NCBI RefSeq assembly: GCF_000423425.1
Contig: NZ_AUHY01000030.1
Location: forward strand, 1 to 33,954
Direction of reading: 5' to 3'
DNA from: Meiothermus rufus DSM 22234
GTDB taxonomy: Bacteria > Deinococcota > Deinococci > Deinococcales > Thermaceae
DNA: 33,954 bases
Program-made: the position numbers and the translations under genes
In this document: positions 1-6,045 of the stretch, one piece after another
How the letters are laid out: each line of letters starts with the position of its first letter
Numbering within the stretch: the first letter of the stretch is position 1
The notes under the pieces: model-generated
The model's database searches: none
What the model saw: the letters and a program-made list of their open reading frames with translations, nothing else
What the model was told of the DNA's origin: nothing

Positions 1-1
1 C

Positions 2-175
2 GTGCTCCACGACCTCTCGCAGCTGCACGCCGTGGCCGTGGAGCTGGACGGCGAGGCCTGCCTCACCCGCACCGAGCTGGTCGGGCAGGCCTACGAGGCC
101 TTCAAGGCCGTGGGCCTGCGGCCGCCGGCGCGGGTCCAGCCGCTGCCACGTCCCGAGACGACCCCCGCCGGGTAG
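2..175 (+). CDS. Transposase C-terminus (partial)
   Basis: An open frame enters from the left edge and stops at TAG 173-175, leaving the last 57 residues. The tail carries a segment reading RTELVGQAYEAFKAVGLRPP followed by a Pro-rich end. From memory this resembles the C-termini of IS1634/IS4-like DDE transposases, but the catalytic domain lies outside the window, so the family is uncertain. The flank to about 300 has no other gene and probably contains the end of the element. Codon use is very rich in GCC, CTG and GTG, and the fragment has no CTCGAG site, unlike most neighbouring DNA. An unrelated protein remains possible. Confidence 0.45.
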   Translation: MLHDLSQLHAVAVELDGEACLTRTELVGQAYEAFKAVGLRPPARVQPLPRPETTPAG

Positions 176-372
176 TGTAGTGGTACGCGACCCCCGTGTG
201 CCCAAGAAAGCCTTGTGTTTCAAGGGTTCTCAAGGATCACGGTGTCAAAGTCGAGCTTAACTGAGGCTATTTCTAAGCGAAAATTTGGCACTTAGAGGTT
301 ATGATGAAGCATGCAGCCCACAAAACTCTGCTCACTTGCTCAAACATAGGACTAGCTGCCAGGAGGTTAGCC
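176..372. other. IS flank and promoter region of the TA module
   Basis: About 200 bases without a gene. The left part probably contains the end of the insertion sequence whose transposase stops at 175; I cannot fix the boundary, but GTGTCAAAGTCGAG near 242-255 looks like a possible element end. A -10-like TAGGAC (347-352) lies 20 nt before the antitoxin GTG, without a convincing -35. Confidence 0.3.
361..366 (+). promoter_or_regulatory. Shine-Dalgarno of the DUF433 antitoxin
   Basis: A perfect AGGAGG lies 6 nt before the GTG at 373. It decides that start over the in-frame ATG at 301, which has no such site and would add 24 residues not typical of the family. Confidence 0.75.
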
Positions 373-627
373 GTGAAGCTGGGTGCCAAGGTTCGCCACG
401 AACTCCTCTCCCGCATCAGCGCCCACCCGGATGTTCTGCGGGGCAGGCCCCGCCTCAAAGGAACCCGTATCGCAGTGCACATGGTGCTGGAAGCTTTGGC
501 CTCACAGATGTCCATCGAAGAGGTTCTGCTGCAGTGGCCCGAGCTGACCCGCCAGGACATCCAAGCCGCTTTACTATACGGGGCCCGTGCCACCAACTAC
601 GAGTGGATTGCCCTGCACGAGGAGTAA
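373..627 (+). CDS. DUF433 family antitoxin
   Basis: An 84-residue protein of the DUF433 (VapB-like) family. It shows the family's core order: an Ile-Ser-x-His-Pro-x-Val start, then GRPRLKGTRIAVHMVLEALA, then a 'MSIEEVLLQWPELTRQDIQAALLYGA' type helix-turn-helix segment (described here by its key residues SIEE, WPEL and DIQAAL). DUF433 proteins usually accompany DUF5615 PIN-like toxins and are expected to neutralise them and repress the operon. The GTG start is preferred because a perfect AGGAGG sits 6 nt upstream. Its TAA overlaps the next ATG (TAATG), so the pair is translationally coupled. Family assignment is by motif; antitoxin activity is inferred from pairing. Confidence 0.85.
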   Translation: MKLGAKVRHELLSRISAHPDVLRGRPRLKGTRIAVHMVLEALASQMSIEEVLLQWPELTRQDIQAALLYGARATNYEWIALHEE

Positions 628-977
628 TGCGCATTCTGCTAGACGAAAACATTCCCCAGCGGGTGCTGTGGTGGCTGATTGGAGAAGGCCACGAGGCGCT
701 GAGCGTGCGGGAGGTAGGGCTGAGTGGGCGCTCCGATGCCCAGCTGTATGCCTATGCCGCGCAGCATGAATACGTCCTGGTTACGCTCGATCTGGACTTC
801 TCCGATCCGCTGCGCTTCCCCCTTGGCTTTCCCCGCATCGTGCTACGCCCAGGCGTCATCGACCCCGAGCTAATCCGCCTGCTTCTTCGCGATGTGTTTC
901 GGCTGGGCTATCCCCTCTGGGGCGAGCTGTATGTAGTTCAGCCCGAGGGCATCGCCCGGTATAGTGAGGTACTGTGA
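627..977 (+). CDS. DUF5615 PIN-like toxin
   Basis: A 116-residue PIN-like protein. The N-terminus reads MRILLDENIPQRV, giving the first acidic pair of the PIN fold. A central SGRSDAQLYAYA segment and VLVTLDLDFSD supply the further acidic residues seen in DUF5615 members, and the length is normal for the family. Such proteins are predicted Mg-dependent RNases acting as toxins of type II toxin-antitoxin systems. The start overlaps the antitoxin stop (TAATG), and its own TGA overlaps the GTG of the following lyase gene. All acidic motifs are intact, so it looks functional. Toxicity and the RNA target are not shown by the sequence. Confidence 0.85.
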   Translation: MRILLDENIPQRVLWWLIGEGHEALSVREVGLSGRSDAQLYAYAAQHEYVLVTLDLDFSDPLRFPLGFPRIVLRPGVIDPELIRLLLRDVFRLGYPLWGELYVVQPEGIARYSEVL

Positions 978-1819
978 AGTGGGTGGAGTGTCCCCGCGAC
1001 GCCTGGCAAGGGCTAAAGGGATTCATCCCCACCGAGGAAAAGGTGGGCTTCCTGCGTAAGCTGCTCGAGGCCGGGTTCAAGAACCTAGACCTGACCAGTT
1101 TCGTATCCCCCCAATGGGTTCCCCAGCACGCCGATGCCGCTGAGGTGCTGGCGGCCTTGCCCCCGCCGGAAGGACGGGAGTACCTGGCTATCATTGGCAA
1201 CCAGAGGGGCCTAGTGCGAGCATTGCAGGCCCCCCACCTAACCACCCTGGGCTACCCCTTCTCCATCTGCGAGACCTTCCAACGTAAAAACCTCAATCTG
1301 GGCATTGAGGAATCCTGGCCGGTGCTGGAACAACTCATCGCCGAAGCCCAGGGGCTGCGGTTTGTGGTTTACCTCTCCATGGCCTTTGGCAACCCCTACG
1401 GCGAACCTTGGGAACCGGGCCTCACCGCTTCCTTCGTACGGCAGGTGCGCGAGCTGGAAGGGGTTTCTGGTATTGTGCTGGCCGATACCTATGGGGTAGC
1501 CTCAAAAGAGGCCATCGCCCAGACCCTATGGGCCGTGGCCCAGGAAGGGCTCGAAAACCTGGGGGTGCACCTGCACAGCCGGCCCGAGGAAACCCTAGAG
1601 AAAGTCGAGGTCGTTTTAGCCGCCGGGATTCGCTGGTTGGAGGGCGCCTTGGGGGGGATTGGTGGCTGTCCTTTTGCTGGGGATGCGCTGGTAGGCAACC
1701 TGGCCACCGAGCAGGTACTGCCCTACCTGAAGGAGCGTGGCTTCGACCTGGGCATCCCCTTGGAGCACCTCCCCAGGCTGGCCCAAGAGGCCCTCGAGCT
1801 GCGCTGGCGCTATGGCTAG
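974..1819 (+). CDS. Hydroxymethylglutaryl-CoA lyase-like protein
   Basis: A 281-residue TIM-barrel enzyme of the HMG-CoA lyase / isopropylmalate synthase superfamily (HMGL-like). Visible features are the N-terminal CPRDAWQG (catalytic Arg-Asp of the family's GPRDGLQ), DLTSFVSPQWVPQHAD, a metal-binding HLHSRP, and ALGGIGGCPFAGDALVGN, which matches the HMG-CoA lyase signature with its active-site Cys. HMG-CoA lyase splits HMG-CoA into acetoacetate and acetyl-CoA in leucine breakdown. Several pocket residues differ from the usual lyase (see findings), so the substrate is uncertain. GTG start; the first 4 nt overlap the toxin gene, so it may depend on that transcript. It ends directly against the convergent FUN14 gene. 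Confidence 0.8.
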   Translation: MKWVECPRDAWQGLKGFIPTEEKVGFLRKLLEAGFKNLDLTSFVSPQWVPQHADAAEVLAALPPPEGREYLAIIGNQRGLVRALQAPHLTTLGYPFSICETFQRKNLNLGIEESWPVLEQLIAEAQGLRFVVYLSMAFGNPYGEPWEPGLTASFVRQVRELEGVSGIVLADTYGVASKEAIAQTLWAVAQEGLENLGVHLHSRPEETLEKVEVVLAAGIRWLEGALGGIGGCPFAGDALVGNLATEQVLPYLKERGFDLGIPLEHLPRLAQEALELRWRYG

Positions 1820-2134
1820 TCAGCCACGGCGCAAGCCCAGCAGCAGCCCAGCCACAAAAGCCCCGCCAAAAGGCAGGTTGGTGGTGAGCACCTGCACCAG
1901 GCCATCCCAGGCCGACTTGATCTGCTCCTGCTGCAGCAGCGGCTCCACATCGCGCTGGATGCGGGTCCAGTCCACGTTGATGTAGCCCATCGAGGCCAGC
2001 ACCTGCACCACCACAAAGATCAAGCCCAGGATGATGGCCACCCAGCGCCCTACCGTTTTTATGGCGTAGCCCACAGCAAAACCAGCCAGCCCCCCGAAGG
2101 TGAGCTGCCCGATGTACGGTTGAATAAGGTCCAC
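1820..2134 (-). CDS. FUN14 domain membrane protein
   Basis: About 104 residues starting VDLIQPYIGQLTFGGLAGFA with a Gly-rich first membrane segment (GGLAGFAVGYAIK), a second hydrophobic segment (WVAIILGLIFVVVQVLA), an amphipathic stretch, and a final glycine-rich helix (FGGAFVAGLLLGLRRG). This is the bacterial FUN14 (PF04930) layout; the function in bacteria is unknown. I place the start at GTG 2134, because the longer ATG at 2197 would overlap the upstream SDR gene by 32 nt and add non-family residues. It lies 31 nt downstream of the SDR gene and is probably cotranscribed with it. Its stop abuts the stop of the convergent lyase gene. Confidence 0.75.
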   Translation of the reverse strand: MDLIQPYIGQLTFGGLAGFAVGYAIKTVGRWVAIILGLIFVVVQVLASMGYINVDWTRIQRDVEPLLQQEQIKSAWDGLVQVLTTNLPFGGAFVAGLLLGLRRG

Positions 2135-2165
2135 TTCTCTATTGTGCCATGCCCACCCAAAGAGG

Positions 2166-3014
2166 TCAGCCTTTTTTGCGCATGACCTCGAGGGCATCCC
2201 ACTGCTCCTTGGTCACCGCGTCCAGAACGTTAAACTCTCCCGCATTCCAAACCGACTCGCCCCCGTCAATGGTGATTACATCCCCAGTGATAAAGCCAGC
2301 GTAGTCGGAGATTAGGTAAGCCGCTAGGTTGGCTAGTTCGATGTGCTCGCCCACCCGGCCCAGGGGTACTTTCTTCTCGAACATTTGGGCAATCTCCGGG
2401 GTGGGCATCAGGCGGCTCCAGGCCCCTTCAGTGGGGAAAGGGCCGGGGGCAATGGCGTTCAGACGAATACCGTACTTGCCCCACTCCGCAGCCAGAGAAC
2501 GGGTCAGCACCACTACCCCCCCCTTGGCCGTGGCCGAGGGCACCACATACCCCGAGCCGGTCTGGGCATAGGTGGTGGCAATATTGAGCACGGTGCCCTT
2601 CTGCCCTTTGGCAATCCAGCGCTTGCCGACCTCGAGGGTGCAGTAGACCGTGCCGTGCAACACGATATTCAGCACCGCATCGAAGGCCCGGTAGGATAGC
2701 CGCTCGGTGGGCGAGATAAAGTTACCGGCAGCGTTGTTGACCAGCACATCAATCCGGCCAAAATGGGCCTCCACCGCATCCACCATGGCCCGCACCGCCT
2801 CGGGGTCGCGCACGTCTACCGGGGTGGCAAACACCTCCCCCCCGGTCTGCTGCATCATCTCCTGGGCCGCCTGGGCGATGGTCTCGGCCCGGCGGCTGGT
2901 GATAGCCACCTTGGCCCCCAGTTCCAGGAAACGTGTGCTCATCGAGCGGCCCAGGCCGGTGCCGCCACCCGTTACCAACACTACCTTATCTTTGAGGAGT
3001 CCAGGCTCAAACAT
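2166..3014 (-). CDS. SDR oxidoreductase, 2,4-dienoyl-CoA reductase-like
   Basis: A 282-residue classical short-chain dehydrogenase. It has the cofactor motif VTGGGTGLGRSMS near residue 14, NNAAGNF, and TSRR after the second strand, which suggests NADP(H). The usual YxxxK is absent. Instead it has TTYAQTGSGYVVPSATAK, where the Tyr lies 15 residues before the Lys, as in mitochondrial 2,4-dienoyl-CoA reductase (DECR1 Tyr199/Lys214). The segment SLAAEWGKYGIRLNAIAPGP also fits that subfamily. The likely role is NADPH-dependent reduction of dienoyl-CoA in beta-oxidation of unsaturated fatty acids. ATG with a GGTGA ribosome site 5 nt upstream; candidate -10 TAGAGT at 3033-3038. A palindrome covers the expected -35. 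Confidence 0.85.
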   Translation of the reverse strand: MFEPGLLKDKVVLVTGGGTGLGRSMSTRFLELGAKVAITSRRAETIAQAAQEMMQQTGGEVFATPVDVRDPEAVRAMVDAVEAHFGRIDVLVNNAAGNFISPTERLSYRAFDAVLNIVLHGTVYCTLEVGKRWIAKGQKGTVLNIATTYAQTGSGYVVPSATAKGGVVVLTRSLAAEWGKYGIRLNAIAPGPFPTEGAWSRLMPTPEIAQMFEKKVPLGRVGEHIELANLAAYLISDYAGFITGDVITIDGGESVWNAGEFNVLDAVTKEQWDALEVMRKKG

Positions 3015-3032
3015 AGCTTCACCGTAGGGGAT

Positions 3033-3038
3033 ACTCTA
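3033..3038 (-). promoter_or_regulatory. -10 box of the SDR gene
   Basis: TAGAGT on the minus strand, 18 nt before the ATG. At a 17-nt spacing the -35 position falls on the TTCACC arm of the adjacent palindrome. Confidence 0.45.
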
Positions 3039-3054
3039 CCGCGAGGGGCCCAAA

Positions 3055-3073
3055 GGGTGAAGCAGCTTCACCC
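3055..3073 (-). promoter_or_regulatory. Palindromic operator candidate
   Basis: Perfect inverted repeat GGGTGAAG-CAG-CTTCACCC. A third half-site, AGCTTCACC, recurs at 3015-3023 immediately before the SDR start codon and equals 3064-3072. The palindrome covers the -35 position relative to TAGAGT. No T-run follows it, so an operator is more likely than a terminator for the upstream HD gene. Confidence 0.45.
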
Positions 3074-3107
3074 CTCCAGCCTACTGCATAGCCAGTCGGG
3101 CAGCGGT

Positions 3108-3677
3108 TTATGCCAGTCCGAGCCGCTGAGCGTCGGCTTTCATGGCCTCGAGCACGAAAGCCATGTGCTCGTCGAGGTCTACCCCCAGTTCCTGGGCTCC
3201 GCGCACAATGCCCTCACGGTCGACCCGAGCAGCAAAGGCTTTGTCCTTGAACTTCTTCTTCAAGCTGGAGAGCTCGAGGCTCTGGATGCTCTTATCGGGC
3301 CGGACGTAGACCGCCGCGGTGATCAGCCCCACCAGCTCATCTACCGCGAACAGCGCCTTGGCCAACAGGGTATGACGGGGGTACTCGGGCACATCGGCGT
3401 GGCCCAGGATGGCCTCGAGCACGTCCTCGGGGTAGCCCATCTCGCGCAGCATCTCTACCCCTTTGAAGGGGTGGGTTTCAGGGGCTTTTTCGTAGTCGAA
3501 ATCGTGCAGAATACCGGTGATGGCCCATTTCTCCTCGGGTTCACCAAACCGGCGGGCATAGGCCCGCATGGCCGCCTCCACCGCCATCATGTGCTTGCGC
3601 AGGCTTTCCGAGGAAGTCCAGCGCTGCATTAAGGCCAGGGCATCTTCGTAGACCATGTAGATTGCCATGTTTCCCAT
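3108..3677 (-). CDS. HD domain phosphohydrolase
   Basis: A 189-residue HD-domain protein of the HDIG type. Metal ligands are visible as SLRKHMMAVEAAM (first His), ITGILHDFDYE (HD pair) and LGHADVPEY (later His). Members hydrolyse phosphate esters of nucleotides or related compounds, but the substrate cannot be read from the sequence. The C-terminal third is Lys- and Glu-rich and helical. I keep the ATG at 3677, which lies 8 nt after a weak -10-like TAGGCC; the ATG at 3668 is an alternative. The gene runs toward the SDR gene 93 nt downstream, which probably has its own promoter. Confidence 0.8.
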   Translation of the reverse strand: MGNMAIYMVYEDALALMQRWTSSESLRKHMMAVEAAMRAYARRFGEPEEKWAITGILHDFDYEKAPETHPFKGVEMLREMGYPEDVLEAILGHADVPEYPRHTLLAKALFAVDELVGLITAAVYVRPDKSIQSLELSSLKKKFKDKAFAARVDREGIVRGAQELGVDLDEHMAFVLEAMKADAQRLGLA

Positions 3678-3734
3678 TCTCGAAGGGCCTAGGCCACAGG
3701 GTCAAGGGCTATGGGGTGGGCTGGGCAGCCGCTT

Positions 3735-3763
3735 TTGCACGCCGCCGCAAGACTCGTTAGGAT
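3735..3763 (+). promoter_or_regulatory. Promoter of ispF, leaderless type
   Basis: TTGCAC (3735-3740), a 17-nt spacer and TAGGAT (3758-3763). Six nucleotides separate the -10 box from the GTG at 3770, placing transcription start at or next to the start codon. Confidence 0.6.
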
Positions 3764-3769
3764 GACAGC

Positions 3770-4285
3770 GTGGCAGATAAAGCAACCCACCCTTTTTCCT
3801 CTCTGCTCATCGGCTATGGTGAGGATGCCCACCGCCTGGGTGAGGGGCGTGAGCTGTGGCTGGGGGGTCTTCGGGTCGAAAGCGAGCGAGGCGCCATAGC
3901 CCACTCCGATGGCGACGTTATCCTGCATGCTTTGGCCGATGCGCTGCTCTCGGCTTTTGCCCTAGGGGACATTGGCAGTTACTTTCCCGACCACGACCCC
4001 AAATGGAGGGGGCTGGAGAGTCGGGTGATCCTCGAGGTGGTGCTGCAAAAGGTACGGGAGAACGGTTACCGGCTGAGCCAGCTTGCCGCGGTGGTGGTGT
4101 TGGATCGGCCCAAGCTGGGGCCCTACCGCACGGCCATACAGGAAAATCTGGCCCTTCTCACCGGGCTGGACAAAAAACGGGTAGGCCTTACCTTCAAGAC
4201 CTCCGAGGGGCTGGCTCCCGACCACGTGCAGTGCCGGGTGGTGGTTCACCTCGAGCCCACCCCAGAAAAGTCTATTAGCAAATAA
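3770..4285 (+). CDS. ispF: 2-C-methyl-D-erythritol 2,4-cyclodiphosphate synthase
   Basis: A 171-residue IspF, the MEP-pathway enzyme that cyclises CDP-methylerythritol phosphate to methylerythritol cyclodiphosphate. The metal ligands are present in GYGEDAHRL (Asp and His) and [17 protein letters not shown], followed by [15 protein letters not shown]. The C-terminus reads [18 protein letters not shown], the form seen in Thermus, in place of the usual KATTTEKLGFTGR. About 10 residues precede the conserved start. GTG start, directly behind a promoter, so the mRNA is probably leaderless. It is followed 2 nt later by the UPF0126 gene, with which it probably forms an operon. Confidence 0.93.
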   Translation: MADKATHPFSSLLIGYGEDAHRLGEGRELWLGGLRVESERGAIAHSDGDVILHALADALLSAFALGDIGSYFPDHDPKWRGLESRVILEVVLQKVRENGYRLSQLAAVVVLDRPKLGPYRTAIQENLALLTGLDKKRVGLTFKTSEGLAPDHVQCRVVVHLEPTPEKSISK

Positions 4286-4287
4286 CC

Positions 4288-4911
4288 ATGCCGCACGGGC
4301 AATTCCTCGAGTTCTTGTCCTGGGCTGGCCTTCTGGCCTTCGGGGCCTCAGGCGCCTTGGCAGCAGTGCAAAAGCGCTTCGACCTGGTGGGTATTGTGGT
4401 GCTCACCGGGGTCACCGCCATGGGGGGTGGGGCCGTCCGGGATGTGCTGGTAGGCTCGCTACCCGCGGCCTCGCTGCGCAACGAGGCGGTGCTGTGGATG
4501 GTCTTTGTCCTGGCCCTGGGGGTATGGCGCTTTCACCGCCGCATAGGCCGGCTCGAGCGCCCCATCTACTACCTGGACACGATAGGCATGGGGTTGTTCG
4601 CCGCTTTGGGGGCCGAGCGGGCCTTGGCCTTTGGCCTGGGCTTCTGGGGCAGCGTTTTTGTGGGCACGGTCTCGGGGGTGGGTGGGGGTGTCCTGCGGGA
4701 TGTCCTGGCCGGGGAGATACCCGGCATCTTCTACCGTAACCGCGACCTCTACGCCTCGGCAGCAGCGGGCGGGGCCGCGGTGGTTTTCCTGGTCTACACC
4801 TTCCTACCCTTCTATTCGGCCTTAGCGGTGGTGCTGGGGGCTTTGGTGGCCATCGCCCTGCGGCTTTCGAGCCGCTGGCTGGGCCTGGGCCTTCCTGGGC
4901 CGCGGGACTAA
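4288..4911 (+). CDS. TRIC/UPF0126 family membrane channel
   Basis: A 207-residue, very hydrophobic protein with two UPF0126 repeats. The first contains GASGALAAVQKRFDLVGIVV and AMGGGAVRDVLVGSLP; the second contains GVGGGVLRDVLAGEIP. About six to seven membrane segments are visible. Prokaryotic members are trimeric TRIC-type cation channels (YicG family); the ion is not predictable here. The start lies 2 nt after the ispF stop, suggesting cotranscription. The stop TAA overlaps the convergent truD stop by 4 nt. Confidence 0.85.
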   Translation: MPHGQFLEFLSWAGLLAFGASGALAAVQKRFDLVGIVVLTGVTAMGGGAVRDVLVGSLPAASLRNEAVLWMVFVLALGVWRFHRRIGRLERPIYYLDTIGMGLFAALGAERALAFGLGFWGSVFVGTVSGVGGGVLRDVLAGEIPGIFYRNRDLYASAAAGGAAVVFLVYTFLPFYSALAVVLGALVAIALRLSSRWLGLGLPGPRD

Positions 4912-5996
4912 GGCCCGGCCTCCTCTAGCGCTTCATCCTCGAGCCCACCCTCCTCGGGGTTGCGCTTCATCACCTCCCGCAATACCGCGGTGGCATAGGC
5001 CCCTTTAGGTAGGAAGAAGCTGAGCCAAAGGCCCTCCGGGCTGGCCTCTACCCCCCAGTCGCGCAAGGGAAAGCGGATCAGGCGGCGGTCGCCCCGGCGG
5101 GCGGCAAAGTCCTGGCGCGAAAGGCCATAGCCCTGCAAAACCTGGTCCTCCAAAACCCGGGCTGGCCCCTGGGCCTCGCGGTACTTTTTGCCAAACAAAG
5201 GACCCGTAGCGCTGATCTCAAAGCGCTGGGCCCGGGGGTTCTCGGCCGCCGCATCTTGTACCACGAACTCCCCTCCGGTGTCGTGTTTCTTGGCCACATC
5301 GCCCTCGATCACCTGGTCAAACAGGCCCATCTCCAAGCGCAGCGCCAGCCAGTGGTTGAACAGCAGGCTTTGCAGGCTGGCCGAAAGGAACTTCTTCAGC
5401 CAAGGTGGGCTGTGCAGCCGGCCTTCCTTGAGCAGCCGATAGCCCCTAATCGGGTTCTGCCCCCCGAGGCCAAAGCGCTGGGGCCCATAGTAGTTGGGCA
5501 CCCCCTGCTGGGCCAGCCGATGCAGGATGGTCTCTGCTCGGGCTAAAACCTGAGGCGCCTCGGGGCAGCGTAGAAGGATACGAAAGCGGTTGCCCAAAAG
5601 GTGGCCTACCCGCAGCTTGTGAGGGTGCAAGGCCGCCTCGAGCACCCGCACCCCAGGAAGCTCATATAGCACCTCCAAGCGGGACTGGTAGCGGGCTGGA
5701 AGGCTAAACCACTGTCGGGTAAGGGCGTGTTTGTCCTTAAGGCCGGCTACCCCTATCTGGGCCTCACCTATGCCCAACCGGTCGCGCAGAAACTCGAGCA
5801 CCGCCCGGGTGGTCAGCCCCTCCTTCTCGATGTGCACGAACAAATGCTCGCCCTGGCCGGCTGGGCTGTAGGCCGGCACCTCGTAGACCTGAAAATCGCG
5901 GGGCTGCTGGCGTATGCGCCCTTCCACCCCAGGCAGCTCAGGGGTTAGATAGGGGTAGGCGTTGAAGTCGAAGCGCAGTTCAGGAAGCTCAAGCAT
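4908..5996 (-). CDS. truD: tRNA pseudouridine(13) synthase
   Basis: A 362-residue TruD, which isomerises U13 of tRNA to pseudouridine. The key motif GVAGLKDKHALTRQWFSLP holds the catalytic Asp (about residue 88). The N-terminal RQQPRDFQVYEVP, a central FRILLR, NYYGPQRFG and a TruD insertion domain complete the family pattern. I choose ATG 5996 (MLELPELRFDF), which has GGAG 5 nt upstream; a longer frame to 6038 would run into the divergent promoter. A -10 TACAAT (6013-6018) lies 16 nt before the ATG. It is divergent from the TilS-TadA gene, so two tRNA-modification genes share one 49-nt regulatory gap. Confidence 0.92.
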   Translation of the reverse strand: MLELPELRFDFNAYPYLTPELPGVEGRIRQQPRDFQVYEVPAYSPAGQGEHLFVHIEKEGLTTRAVLEFLRDRLGIGEAQIGVAGLKDKHALTRQWFSLPARYQSRLEVLYELPGVRVLEAALHPHKLRVGHLLGNRFRILLRCPEAPQVLARAETILHRLAQQGVPNYYGPQRFGLGGQNPIRGYRLLKEGRLHSPPWLKKFLSASLQSLLFNHWLALRLEMGLFDQVIEGDVAKKHDTGGEFVVQDAAAENPRAQRFEISATGPLFGKKYREAQGPARVLEDQVLQGYGLSRQDFAARRGDRRLIRFPLRDWGVEASPEGLWLSFFLPKGAYATAVLREVMKRNPEEGGLEDEALEEAGP

Positions 5997-6012
5997 ACAT
6001 TCTCCACCGCCG

Positions 6013-6018
6013 ATTGTA
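6013..6018 (-). promoter_or_regulatory. -10 box of truD
   Basis: TACAAT on the minus strand, 16 nt before the truD ATG, giving a short leader that includes GGTGGAG. No clear -35 is visible. It is nested with the divergent TilS-TadA promoter. Confidence 0.5.
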
Positions 6019-6032
6019 GGGGCAAAACCCGT

Positions 6033-6038
6033 TAGCAT
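6033..6038 (+). promoter_or_regulatory. -10 box of tilS-tadA, leaderless type
   Basis: TAGCAT, then 7 nt, then GTG 6046. The spacing places +1 on or next to the start codon and favours GTG 6046 over GTG 6040. Confidence 0.55.
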
Positions 6039-6045
6039 AGTGACC

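Noticed and set aside
285-626. Long in-frame N-terminal extension of the toxin upstream of ATG 627.
   Set aside because: It reads through the antitoxin in another phase; the PIN-like fold starts at ATG 627.
5962-6045. Longer N-terminus for TilS-TadA.
   Set aside because: It would cover both divergent promoters and the truD start; no family similarity is present.
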